In this document: one piece after another, positions 16,845 to 25,600 of the stretch
How positions within the stretch are numbered: the stretch's first letter is position 1
Layout of the letters: every line of letters starts with the position of its first letter
Source: Caldilineaceae bacterium
Lineage (GTDB): Bacteria > Chloroflexota > Anaerolineae > Caldilineales > Caldilineaceae
Assembly (NCBI GenBank): GCA_026645575.1
Contig: JAPKMW010000042.1
Coordinates: forward strand, 1-64,000
Reading direction: 5' to 3'
Length of the DNA stretch: 64,000 nt
Made by a program: the position numbers and the translations under genes
The notes under the pieces: model-generated
Database searches by the model: none
Told to the model about the DNA's origin: nothing
The model's input: only the letters and a program-made list of their open reading frames with translations

Positions 16845-17897
16845 ATGACGACCCAGCAAATTCTTCTCGATCCCAACGCACACCGGGAAATCATTACCAA
16901 CCTCACGGCCAAGCTCAATGCTTACTACGTTTTCCCGGAGGTTGCCGAGCAGATCAGTACACAGTTGCAAGCGCAGTTGGTCAGCGGCGCTTATGCTCAC
17001 CTTACCGAGGGCGCCCTCTTTGCCAAAACCCTGAGCGAGCAGATGCAAGCGATCAATGGCGACAAGCACTTGCAAGTTTGGTGGCAATCACAACCCTTGC
17101 CGGAAGACGACGGCCCCATGCACGAGAATCAGGAACGGCTCAACGAGTGGCGACAGACCGCTGCCCTGGAAAATTATGGCTTGCCCAAAGTAGAACGGCT
17201 GGCCGGCAATGTCGGCTATTTGGATATTCGCGCCTTCTACGAGCCGGCCTGGGGCGGTGAGACTGCCGCCGCGGCCATGAATTTTCTCGCCAATACGCAC
17301 ATGTTGATTGTGGATCTACGTCAATGTTGTGGCGGTGATCCCCACATGGTGGCCTTCATTAGCAGCTACCTCTTTGGGGAAGAGCCGGTGCATTTAAACA
17401 GCTTTTACTGGCGCGCGGAGAATAGCATCCAACAATTTTGGACGTCACCTTATGTGCCAGGTAAGCGCTATGCCAATCCCATCTATGTTCTAACCAGCAA
17501 AACTACCTTTTCCGGCGGTGAAGAGTTTGCCTACAACCTGCAAACACGCCAACGAGCGATATTGATCGGCGAGACAACCGGCGGCGGCGCCCACCCTGGT
17601 GGCACCTATCGCATCCATCCGTACCTGGAACTCTTTATTCCCAGCGGGCGCGCCATCAACCCGATCACCAACGCCAACTGGGAAGGCTGTGGCGTCGCAC
17701 CCGATATTACTGTAGCACAGGAAGAAGCGCTGACGGTGGCCCATCGCATGGCGCTAACTGCCATTCTGACAAAGCTGGGCGACACGCAAACCGGACCGCT
17801 TAGGCAGTTACGGGAAGAAGTGCAGGCCGCGCTCAAAGTTTTGGAAGCAGATGGCATTGCGCACAACGAAACCATTTCACTGGATAACATAAACTGA
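16845..17897 (+). CDS. S41-family (C-terminal processing) peptidase without signal peptide
   Basis: 350 residues from ATG 16845, with ATAGGAG at good spacing. The N-terminal 100 residues form the helical IRBP-like region (LTAKLNAYYVFPEVAEQI). VGYLDIRAFYEP and MLIVDLRQCCGGDP are the beta-core motifs. TSKTTFSGGEEFAYNLQ carries the catalytic Ser in its usual SxxTxSxxE setting, and IGETTGGGAHP follows. No PDZ domain and no signal peptide are visible, so this is the short cytoplasmic or non-classical S41 type rather than a periplasmic Ctp. Followed by a nested palindrome and a pseudogene. Confidence 0.85.
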   Translation: MTTQQILLDPNAHREIITNLTAKLNAYYVFPEVAEQISTQLQAQLVSGAYAHLTEGALFAKTLSEQMQAINGDKHLQVWWQSQPLPEDDGPMHENQERLNEWRQTAALENYGLPKVERLAGNVGYLDIRAFYEPAWGGETAAAAMNFLANTHMLIVDLRQCCGGDPHMVAFISSYLFGEEPVHLNSFYWRAENSIQQFWTSPYVPGKRYANPIYVLTSKTTFSGGEEFAYNLQTRQRAILIGETTGGGAHPGGTYRIHPYLELFIPSGRAINPITNANWEGCGVAPDITVAQEEALTVAHRMALTAILTKLGDTQTGPLRQLREEVQAALKVLEADGIAHNETISLDNIN

Positions 17898-17905
17898 GCA
17901 ATGCC

Positions 17906-18068
17906 ATAGATGATAAAGAGATACGGCTCAACCGGAATTCAGCAAGTCAGAGCCGCACGCGTCAGCACAGGGCCGCTTGCTAACGCGTGCGGTTCTGTGT
18001 CAACCCCATCAGATCCGGTTGAGCCAGAGATACAAGCATGTACACGGGTAGTACATTATCATCTATGA
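17906..18068. repeat. Nested inverted repeat element
   Basis: Three nested pairs share one centre: CATAGATGATAA (17906-17917) with 18057-18068, GGCTCAACCGGA (17926-17937) with 18015-18026, and CAGAGCCGCACGCGT (17949-17963) with 17984-17998 (one or two mismatches). No reading frame. The nesting suggests either a folded transposon remnant or a large RNA hairpin just after the S41 gene. Confidence 0.65.
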
Positions 18069-18105
18069 GCGATTGCGGTATAAACAAGGAGAACCAGCCC
18101 GACTA

Positions 18106-18363
18106 AAGCCAACCCTGGTCAACATTTGCTTGCTGCTGGAACAATACCTCACCTCCGTCGCTGCGATTGAAGACCTCGTCGCCACAGGTGAAAAACCGAC
18201 GCTGGTGGAGTTCTATGTCGATTATGGCTTCAGTTGACTGGTGGTTCTACCGACCTTCATTCTGTTTGATGATACAGGAACCCCGCTGCGCCGTTGGGTT
18301 GGCGAAGCGCCGCCGTTACATGAGTTGGCAAACGTAGGAATGATTGGAAGCTTGCGCGATTAG
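18106..18363 (+). pseudogene. Thioredoxin-like pseudogene (disrupted, internally deleted)
   Basis: One frame reads AAIEDLVATGEKPTLVEFYV then DYGFS, a stop (TGA near 18235), then LVVLPTFILFDDTGTPLRRW and VGEAPPLHELANV. These are the two ends of a thioredoxin-family domain: the strand before the active site, and the cis-Pro strand PTFILFDDTG. The CxxC motif and the central helices are missing, and a stop lies at the join. It is preceded by a normal-looking upstream piece, so it is a decayed gene between two palindromic elements. Confidence 0.65.
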
Positions 18364-18365
18364 TT

Positions 18366-18503
18366 TAGGTTCTGTTGACATTTCAGAACAAGAGGGGGCC
18401 TGTCCTCCGGGAGGTGTCCCACAGAACCATTGTTTTGCGACCAATTTCTGGACACCTCCCGGAGGTCAGGCGACACGCCATCAGCAAATGTCAACAGAAC
18501 CTA
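18366..18503. mobile_element. MITE-like element with 18-bp terminal inverted repeats
   Basis: TAGGTTCTGTTGACATTT (18366-18383) is perfectly repeated in inverse at 18486-18503. An inner perfect pair, CTCCGGGAGGTGTCC (18405-18419) with 18450-18464, adds a second stem. The outermost TA on both sides fits the TA target duplication of IS630/Tc1-type elements. 138 bp, no coding capacity. It ends about 20 bp before the ribosome-binding site of the ABC transporter gene and may affect its expression. Confidence 0.6.
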
Positions 18504-18525
18504 GCAGATCAGGAAGGAGCCACCG

Positions 18526-20370
18526 ATGAAAAAGAGATTGCAAAGCTTATATCAACATTGGGGAAATTATCGACGGGTGTTACAACTCGTTTGGGGCGCA
18601 AGCCCCCGCTATGCCTTCCTTGCTACCTTCTTTGCCACGCTCAGCGCGCTGGCAGCCCCCGCCCAAATCTGGCTGTCGAAGGTGATTATCGACCGCATCA
18701 TCAGCGCCATTCAAACCCGTGCGCCGGGGGCGGCTATCGACTGGACAGCGCTTGTTCTCCCGATGGGCGTTTTACTGCTGGTGCTGCTCTGCGCTGAAGT
18801 GGGGCGACGAGTGGCAGAGAGCATAACGCTGGTGCTGCGCTTCCAGGTCGATCAGTATGTCCAACATCGCTTGCTCAAAAAGGCGGCGCAGTTTGACATC
18901 GCCTTTTTTGAGTCGGCTACCTTCTACGATCAGCTTGATCTGGTGCGCCGCGAGAGCTATCGCACCTTCAACCTGGCGCTCTTGGCCACCGATTCGCTGG
19001 GCATCTTGCTCTCATTGCTGCTTACCTTGAGCCTGGTGACGCAGTTCCACCCGTTGGCGGCGGCGGTGATGGTGCTGCTCGCGATTCCGCAACTGATCGT
19101 GAGTAGCCAATACGCCAAAGAACTCTTCGCCCTGATCAACCGGCAAACGCCTGACCGTCGTATGGTCGATTATCTCACGGAGATGCTGGTGGGGCGTGAT
19201 GCGATCAAGGAGATTCGCCTCTTTGGCTTGCAAAAGCCATTTCTTGAACGCTTTCAGCAATTTTGGCAAAACTACTTTACCGAGACCGCCGGGATTGTCT
19301 TCAAGCAGGAGCGTCAGAATCTCTTGTTGCTGATCCTCTCGGCGTTGGGCATGGGGGCAATCTGGCTCTATGCCATTATTCAAGCTGTCTTAGCACGCAT
19401 CACCATCGGCGAGTTGACGCTGATCATCCAGGCGGTCGAGCGCGTGCGCACCGATTTGGGCGAACTCTTCAAGCGGGGCGGCATCTTTTATGAAAATAGC
19501 CTCTTTGTCAGCAGCCTGTTTCAATTTCTAGATCTGCAACCCAATGCCGTTGAAGGCGCCTTGGCGCGCCCCCAGCCGAGCACGCAACAATCGCCCCCGC
19601 CCATCCCTGCCCCCCTTAAGCAAGGGATTGAGTTCCGCAACGTTTCGTTTCAGTATCCCGGTGCAGAGCGGCTTGTTTTGCAAAATGTCTCCTTTACGCT
19701 TCAGCCCGGCAGCAGCGTTGCGCTGGTGGGCGACAATGGGGCGGGCAAGACAACGCTGGTTAAATTGCTGGCGCGCTTTTACGATCCAACCGAGGGCGCG
19801 ATTCTGCTCGATGGTCGCGATTTGCGCGACTATGATGTGACGGCGCTGCAAGCGAACATTGGCGTTATCTTTCAAGATTTTGTCCGTTATCAGGTGACCG
19901 CGCAGGAAAATATTGGCTTCGGGCGGGTGGCAGAAGTCGATGATCTGGCGCGTATCATAGCGGCCGCCGATAAGGGAGGCGCCGTTCCCGTCATCGAGAA
20001 GCTGCCCAACGGCTATCAGACGATGCTGGGCAAGACCTTTGAGGACAGCGTCGATCTCTCCGGTGGCGAGTGGCAGAAGATGGCACTCAGTCGCGCCTTT
20101 ATGCGTGATGCCCAGATTCTCATTTTGGATGAACCGACCGCGGCCTTGGATGCCAAAGCCGAGTACGATGTCTATCTGCGTTTTGCCGAATTGACGGGTG
20201 GCAAGACCACCCTATTTATTTCGCATCGTTTTTCCACCGTGCGCATGGCGCAGCACATTCTCGTGCTGGCCGATGGTCGGTTGGTAGAGGAGGGGACACA
20301 CGACCAATTAATGGCATTAGGTGGCTCATACGCCGAGATGTTTACCATCCAAGCAGAGCGCTATCGCTAG
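18526..20370 (+). CDS. ABC transporter, fused permease and ATPase (half-exporter)
   Basis: 614 residues from ATG 18526 with GGAAGGAG upstream. Residues about 25-320 hold six membrane helices of the type I exporter fold. The ATPase domain has Walker A GDNGAGKTT (about 403-411), a Q-loop (GVIFQDF), signature LSGGEWQKMALSRAF, Walker B ILILDEPTAALD and H-loop FISHRFSTV. As a half transporter it should work as a homodimer, or with a partner encoded elsewhere. GDNGAGKTT in place of GPSGSGKST is frequent in peptide or lantibiotic-associated exporters, but no substrate gene adjoins. Preceded by a MITE-like element. Confidence 0.9.
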   Translation: MKKRLQSLYQHWGNYRRVLQLVWGASPRYAFLATFFATLSALAAPAQIWLSKVIIDRIISAIQTRAPGAAIDWTALVLPMGVLLLVLLCAEVGRRVAESITLVLRFQVDQYVQHRLLKKAAQFDIAFFESATFYDQLDLVRRESYRTFNLALLATDSLGILLSLLLTLSLVTQFHPLAAAVMVLLAIPQLIVSSQYAKELFALINRQTPDRRMVDYLTEMLVGRDAIKEIRLFGLQKPFLERFQQFWQNYFTETAGIVFKQERQNLLLLILSALGMGAIWLYAIIQAVLARITIGELTLIIQAVERVRTDLGELFKRGGIFYENSLFVSSLFQFLDLQPNAVEGALARPQPSTQQSPPPIPAPLKQGIEFRNVSFQYPGAERLVLQNVSFTLQPGSSVALVGDNGAGKTTLVKLLARFYDPTEGAILLDGRDLRDYDVTALQANIGVIFQDFVRYQVTAQENIGFGRVAEVDDLARIIAAADKGGAVPVIEKLPNGYQTMLGKTFEDSVDLSGGEWQKMALSRAFMRDAQILILDEPTAALDAKAEYDVYLRFAELTGGKTTLFISHRFSTVRMAQHILVLADGRLVEEGTHDQLMALGGSYAEMFTIQAERYR

Positions 20371-20411
20371 ACGATTTGGTAATCACCGTTTGCAAGGAAC
20401 CATAGTCGCGC

Positions 20412-22439
20412 TCAACGCGCCGCCACATAGCGCACACCACGCCCTTCCCCTTCCCGGCGGAGGATGCCCCGATCACAGAGTTCATTCAGGTCGCGCACGG
20501 CCTGGCGTTGCGCACAGCCGGTGATGGTTTGGTAGTCGCGATTGGTGATGGCGCCGGTGGTTTTCACCTGGTGCAGCGCGGCCCGTTGGCGGTCATTGAA
20601 GGGGTGCATCCAGGCCAGGGTAGCAGACAGTGTTTCCAACTGGGCTAATAATTGGTGATTGCGCAATTGCTCACAGATCTGCCGCCCTTCCCCCAGATAA
20701 CGGCAGAAGGCTGGATAGTCCCACTGGAGGGCGTAAACTTCGGCCAGATCATAACAAAGGTTGACCAGCCAGTGGTTGCGGCCAATCCGGCTTAGGAGGG
20801 TGTAGCTGGCCTGGTAGTGAGCAATCGCTCCTGCGTAATCGGCTAACCAGAAATAAGCGCCACCGATAGCTTTTTCGATCAACCCTTGCATGGCTAGATC
20901 GCCGGTGCGCTGGGCAAGTTCGCGACTTTGACCATAGTAAGTTAATGCCTGGCTGTATTGACCCAGGGCAACATAGTCGTTGCCCAGATTGTAGCCAGTC
21001 ACAGTCGTCCATTCCACGTCCTGGCTTTCATTCGCCAGCAGCCAGGCACGCAAACGCTGTGCCAGGGCAACGTCATCTTGGCCCTGGTAATGATATAGCT
21101 CGGCCCAAGCATTGGCGACATAGGAGCGGCCCAGGCAATCCAGCGACGGTGTTGTTGCGTCCAATTGCGCCAGCAACGCCGCCGCTTTGGGCAGATTCGG
21201 TTTCTCCTGAATGTAAAACCAGGCGCGGTCACACTGAATCCGGGTCAAGAGGGGGTGGGTCGGCTGCGCCCCTGCCAGTAGCTCGATCGCCATCTCATAA
21301 TGCAGCAACGTTTCGTCCAGGTTGAGCGAGAGGAAGGCGCGGGCGCGTTTATAGTAGGCCAACGCTTTTGTCGCCACATCCACTGCCCCCAACGCACCTT
21401 GATAGGCGCGCACCGCGCGCTGCACATCTTGCTGTTGCAGAGCCAGATCACCAACCAACAACTGGATCTGCGCCCAACATGCGTGATCGACCTGTTCGGC
21501 GGTAAAGCGTTGCAGGGCGGCTAACAGTTGCGTGGTCTCGCCGTTATTGACAAAGGTGCGCTGTTGGGTCACTAACAAGAGGGCGGCGCTTTGGTGGTCG
21601 CCGGCCTGCCGGTCATGGTCCACGGCGCGCCAGCACTCGCCGGTGGTGCGGTAGAAGGTCGCCAGGCGACGATGGGCGGCGGTCAATTCACCGGCACCTA
21701 GGGTGGTCAGATAGTGACAAAAGGGCGGCGCCAGGGTGATGGTCGGCGGTGTGAGCGCCGTGGCGGCCTTCGCCAACAAGGCGTCGGTCGCCAGCAAGTG
21801 GTGAATCTGCCGTTGGAGTTGCTCGGCAGGCTGGTCACCGGTCTGCGCGGCCAGCGTCACCAGTTCCGGCAACGACAACGGCGTTGCGCTGACCGCCACC
21901 AATTGCAAAAGGGCCTGTTCACCGGGTGCGTAGCGTTGGTAGCGACAGCCAACGTAGTACAGGGTGCGCATGGCTATGGCTTGGGGCGCCGTTAACTCGT
22001 TGTATAAAATTTCGGCCAACCGCGCCACGGCATTCCGCCGCGATTGATAGACCGTCTGTTCACTGATCGCCAGCTTTTCGGCCAGGTGGGCAAAGCTCAT
22101 GCCCTGAAAATAGGCGTAAAAGAGAATTTGATAGGCGCGCCAGCCATAGGCAGTCCAACTGGGTTGCCCCTCCCCCTGCAGTTGCGCAACACCCCACTGC
22201 ATGACGGCATAGGTTGCCAAGCCGACCGCATCCGGGCGCGCCGGGACGCCGTCCGGCAGCACGGCTGTGACCAAGGCCGTCGCCGCCAATGGGCTAGCCG
22301 CCAACAACGCCCATTCCTGTCCATGCCCGGCGCGTTCACAAAGTTTTAAGGTTGTTTCCACCATTGGCAGTAGTGCCGACGACGAAGCAATCAGCAAAAT
22401 CGTGTCCTTCTTTTTGTTAGGGAACAGAAATCGTGCCAT
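20412..22439 (-). CDS. TPR regulator with N- and C-terminal winged/helix-turn-helix regions, paralog A
   Basis: 675 residues. The N-terminal 170 residues include a helix-turn-helix-like stretch (GMSFAHLAEKLAISEQTVYQ) close to that of the protein at 45579. The middle (about 270-600) is a run of TPR repeats (for example ALTYYGQSRELAQRTGDLAM). The last 60 residues (TGAITNRDYQTITGCAQRQA then VRDLNELCDRGIL) are a winged helix of the RecG/Fic-associated type. There is no ATPase domain, unlike the related protein at 9927. It is divergent from the exported C11 protease gene (22632), separated by about 190 bp. Two DNA-binding ends with a TPR middle suggest a peptide- or protein-responsive regulator of its divergent neighbour; this is inference. 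Confidence 0.72.
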   Translation of the reverse strand: MARFLFPNKKKDTILLIASSSALLPMVETTLKLCERAGHGQEWALLAASPLAATALVTAVLPDGVPARPDAVGLATYAVMQWGVAQLQGEGQPSWTAYGWRAYQILFYAYFQGMSFAHLAEKLAISEQTVYQSRRNAVARLAEILYNELTAPQAIAMRTLYYVGCRYQRYAPGEQALLQLVAVSATPLSLPELVTLAAQTGDQPAEQLQRQIHHLLATDALLAKAATALTPPTITLAPPFCHYLTTLGAGELTAAHRRLATFYRTTGECWRAVDHDRQAGDHQSAALLLVTQQRTFVNNGETTQLLAALQRFTAEQVDHACWAQIQLLVGDLALQQQDVQRAVRAYQGALGAVDVATKALAYYKRARAFLSLNLDETLLHYEMAIELLAGAQPTHPLLTRIQCDRAWFYIQEKPNLPKAAALLAQLDATTPSLDCLGRSYVANAWAELYHYQGQDDVALAQRLRAWLLANESQDVEWTTVTGYNLGNDYVALGQYSQALTYYGQSRELAQRTGDLAMQGLIEKAIGGAYFWLADYAGAIAHYQASYTLLSRIGRNHWLVNLCYDLAEVYALQWDYPAFCRYLGEGRQICEQLRNHQLLAQLETLSATLAWMHPFNDRQRAALHQVKTTGAITNRDYQTITGCAQRQAVRDLNELCDRGILRREGEGRGVRYVAAR

Positions 22440-22631
22440 TTTTCGCTACATTATACCTGAGCAACGGGTAAGGCCACATAATTTATATAGTCGCTGGAGA
22501 GCAGTTGATCAGGCTGGCGTGAGTATAATACACCTATCTGGCAAATCAAGCAGTGGGCCATACAACAGCGATGTGGCTAGGTCGGCGACATTCGCACCAT
22601 GATGGGCCTTGTAAGTGAAGGAGCATGACAG

Positions 22632-25600
22632 ATGTTGAGCAAGTTGCCCCTGCGTTGGGCATTACGGCTGGGTCTTTGGTTGGTGGTTGGTGGTTTGGTC
22701 TTTGGTGTATGGGCAAACAAATCAGCGTTAGCGGCTAGACATGTACAGATCGGTGATAACACAGGGCGCATTGCTGGGTTTGTGACAAACGCCGAGGGAA
22801 TGCCATTAGAAGGGATCGAGGTCAGCGCTTATCGGTATGATCCCCAAGCCGTTACTGATGTACATTGGCCTTATCCATGGTGGCATACGAATGATGCCAT
22901 TTCTGACGCAGCCGGCGCTTATCAAATTGCCAATTTGCAACCGGGAGTCTACACATTACATTTTTTTGATCCAACCGAATTTTATGCTTTTGAATATTTG
23001 AATGATTCCTTAACGCTGACCGATGCGATGACGATTGAAGTCAGAACAGCACAAATGACCAGTGGAATCAATGTTACTCTTGCGCCAGGTGGCGTCATTC
23101 AGGGTCAGATCAGCATGTACGATGGTACACCGGTGAGTCAAATTGAACCACGCTTTGCAGGTGGCATCGGTGGCGACTCACGCGGCTCGATTACTTTGCT
23201 CGTACAAGATGGAGAATGGCAAAACGTGGTAAAACGGATTGATTTTGACAGTTGGGATAGCCATTTCGATCTTACAACCAGTACTTTCAATTTCCGCGGT
23301 TTGCCTAGTGGTAATTACCGGCTGAGTTACGGGGTTATCTATGGCGGAGTAGCATATACAGGCGGTAATTCTTATTACGAATTCTACCCCAATACCGCCA
23401 ACATTGATCAAGCCAGGAATGTCCCAATTACGCCGGCAGACATGCAGCAAAATCTCACCATTGTGGTCGGCGCCAACCCCACTTATGGTCGCATTCAAGG
23501 GCGCGTGACCGACTCTGCTGGTGAACCAGTCGCGGGTGTCGCTATTCTTGCCTTTTCCACCAATGCACCTGTTTTCGACACGGGTTATGATGGTTATACA
23601 GCTACGCCCGATCGTTCCACGCTGACTGATGCAGCCGGTTATTACGAAATTCCGGCACTGGCCCCCGATGATTACCGTTTGCACTTTTTTGATCCAGCTT
23701 CAACTCATTACCCGCAACTAGCTGAGCCACCCTGGGCAACAAACCTACATATGCCTGAATATTACAGCAACAAACTACGTTGGAGTACAGCCGATGTAGT
23801 CCATGTCATCACTGGTTCAACGACCTCTACGATTGATGCTATGCTTGAAATTGGCACATACCTCAGCGGCCAAGTGCGTATGGTTGATGGCAGTTTACTT
23901 AACAGTGACGATACTTCCTCGCGTACGACAACACCTTGGTTTAGCATAAAACACCAAAGATTCTTGGAACAAGGCTATCCTCTCTACCCTTACCAACCCA
24001 AAGTCAGTTACGACCGTATAACCGGGAGCTATCTGGTTGGTGGCTTAGCTCCCGGTACCTATGTTTTAGAATATGGTCTAGCGTATGATTACAACGGTGT
24101 GAACTATGCAAACTGGCGTTCTATACCGATCACGATTCAGGTTTCAGGTAACGCGCCTCTCATTCAAGATATTGTTGTGCCCGAAAGTGCAAAACAGCAG
24201 GAGCCTTCGCCTTCTATTCGGGGCCGGGTCACCGATGAAACAGGCATGCCCTTGGTCGGCATTAAAGTCAGTGCAGCAGTCAATTGTAATGATGGGCGTG
24301 ATTGTACAGAACCAAGAGACATTACAGACGAACAAGGTAACTTTGATCTTTATCTTCAACCCAACATTGGTATGAACCACTCCTTGTCATTTTCAGACCC
24401 TAGTGGCGTTTACGCTTTTGAATATTATGATGATTCACCCACTGTCTCCGGGGCAAAACCCATTCAGGTAGCTGAGGATGGCACAGTCAGGTCGGAGGAG
24501 ACAATAATCAGTGATATTCATATAAAAATGTCGCCTGCCAGCAAACTTACAGGACATATCACACTGTTTGACGGCACACCGCTGGCCGCAATGACTGGAG
24601 AACACCAGGCGGATGGCACCCTTCATCGAGGTAGTATCACACTCTCGTCTTTATCGCAAAGCAATGATTCGTGGCAGTTAGTAACAACAATTGATGTTTT
24701 CTCCAGCACGGTGGCATACTGGGGAAATGTGGGCAGCCGGCTTGTGCAGTTTGACATGGCCACCAACACCTATCATTTTGCTGGGCTTACACCTGGTCGT
24801 TATCAGATTGCGGTGGAAGCTGTCCATAACGGGATCGATTATGGTGGCGCTTCGCCTGATCGTGTTGAGGTTGGTTCAACATATGAAATTACCGTTGCAG
24901 CCGGTGTTAGTTATAACAATGTTGATCTAATACTCGGCACCGACAACCAACGCGTCCTCGCCCTCTACGCACTGGCGCTCGACCACGACCACGACCGCAT
25001 CGACAACCTGGCGCCCCAATTGGCCCCGGCCATGCAAAGTATCATTGACGCGACACGCCACCACCCCAACAAAACCGCCGTCGTCCTGGCCGACGCCGCC
25101 GGGGTGGGCGACACGCGCATCTATGTGGTGCGCAATGGCCGCGCCACACCGGTGCAAGGGTTGCCCAACGCCGCCTTTCAACTCGACCCGACCGCCACCG
25201 AAGCCAACATGGCCGATGGTGTGACGCTGGGCAACTTTATCCGCTGGGCGCGCAACAGCTACCCCGCCGAGGTGACGCTCTTTGGCTTTGTCGGCCACGG
25301 CGCACCCCTAGTGCCGGCCACGGGCTTTGAGACCCTGGTTGCTGCGTCCGGTGGCATTCGCCCACGCATCCTCGACAGCCTCTTTCCGCTGCCCACCCGT
25401 GTCGGCGCCTATCCCAGCCTGACCGATAACCACCCGCAGGCGCTCATCACCCCCTATGATCTAGCGACGGCGTTGCGCATTGGCTCCAACAATGGCACCG
25501 ACCCGTTGCAAATCGCCGACGTGGCCCACTGTTTCGCGGCGTCGATTGAGGAGTTGTACGAACTTTCGCCCAATGGTGACCAGCCCTACGCCGAAATCAT

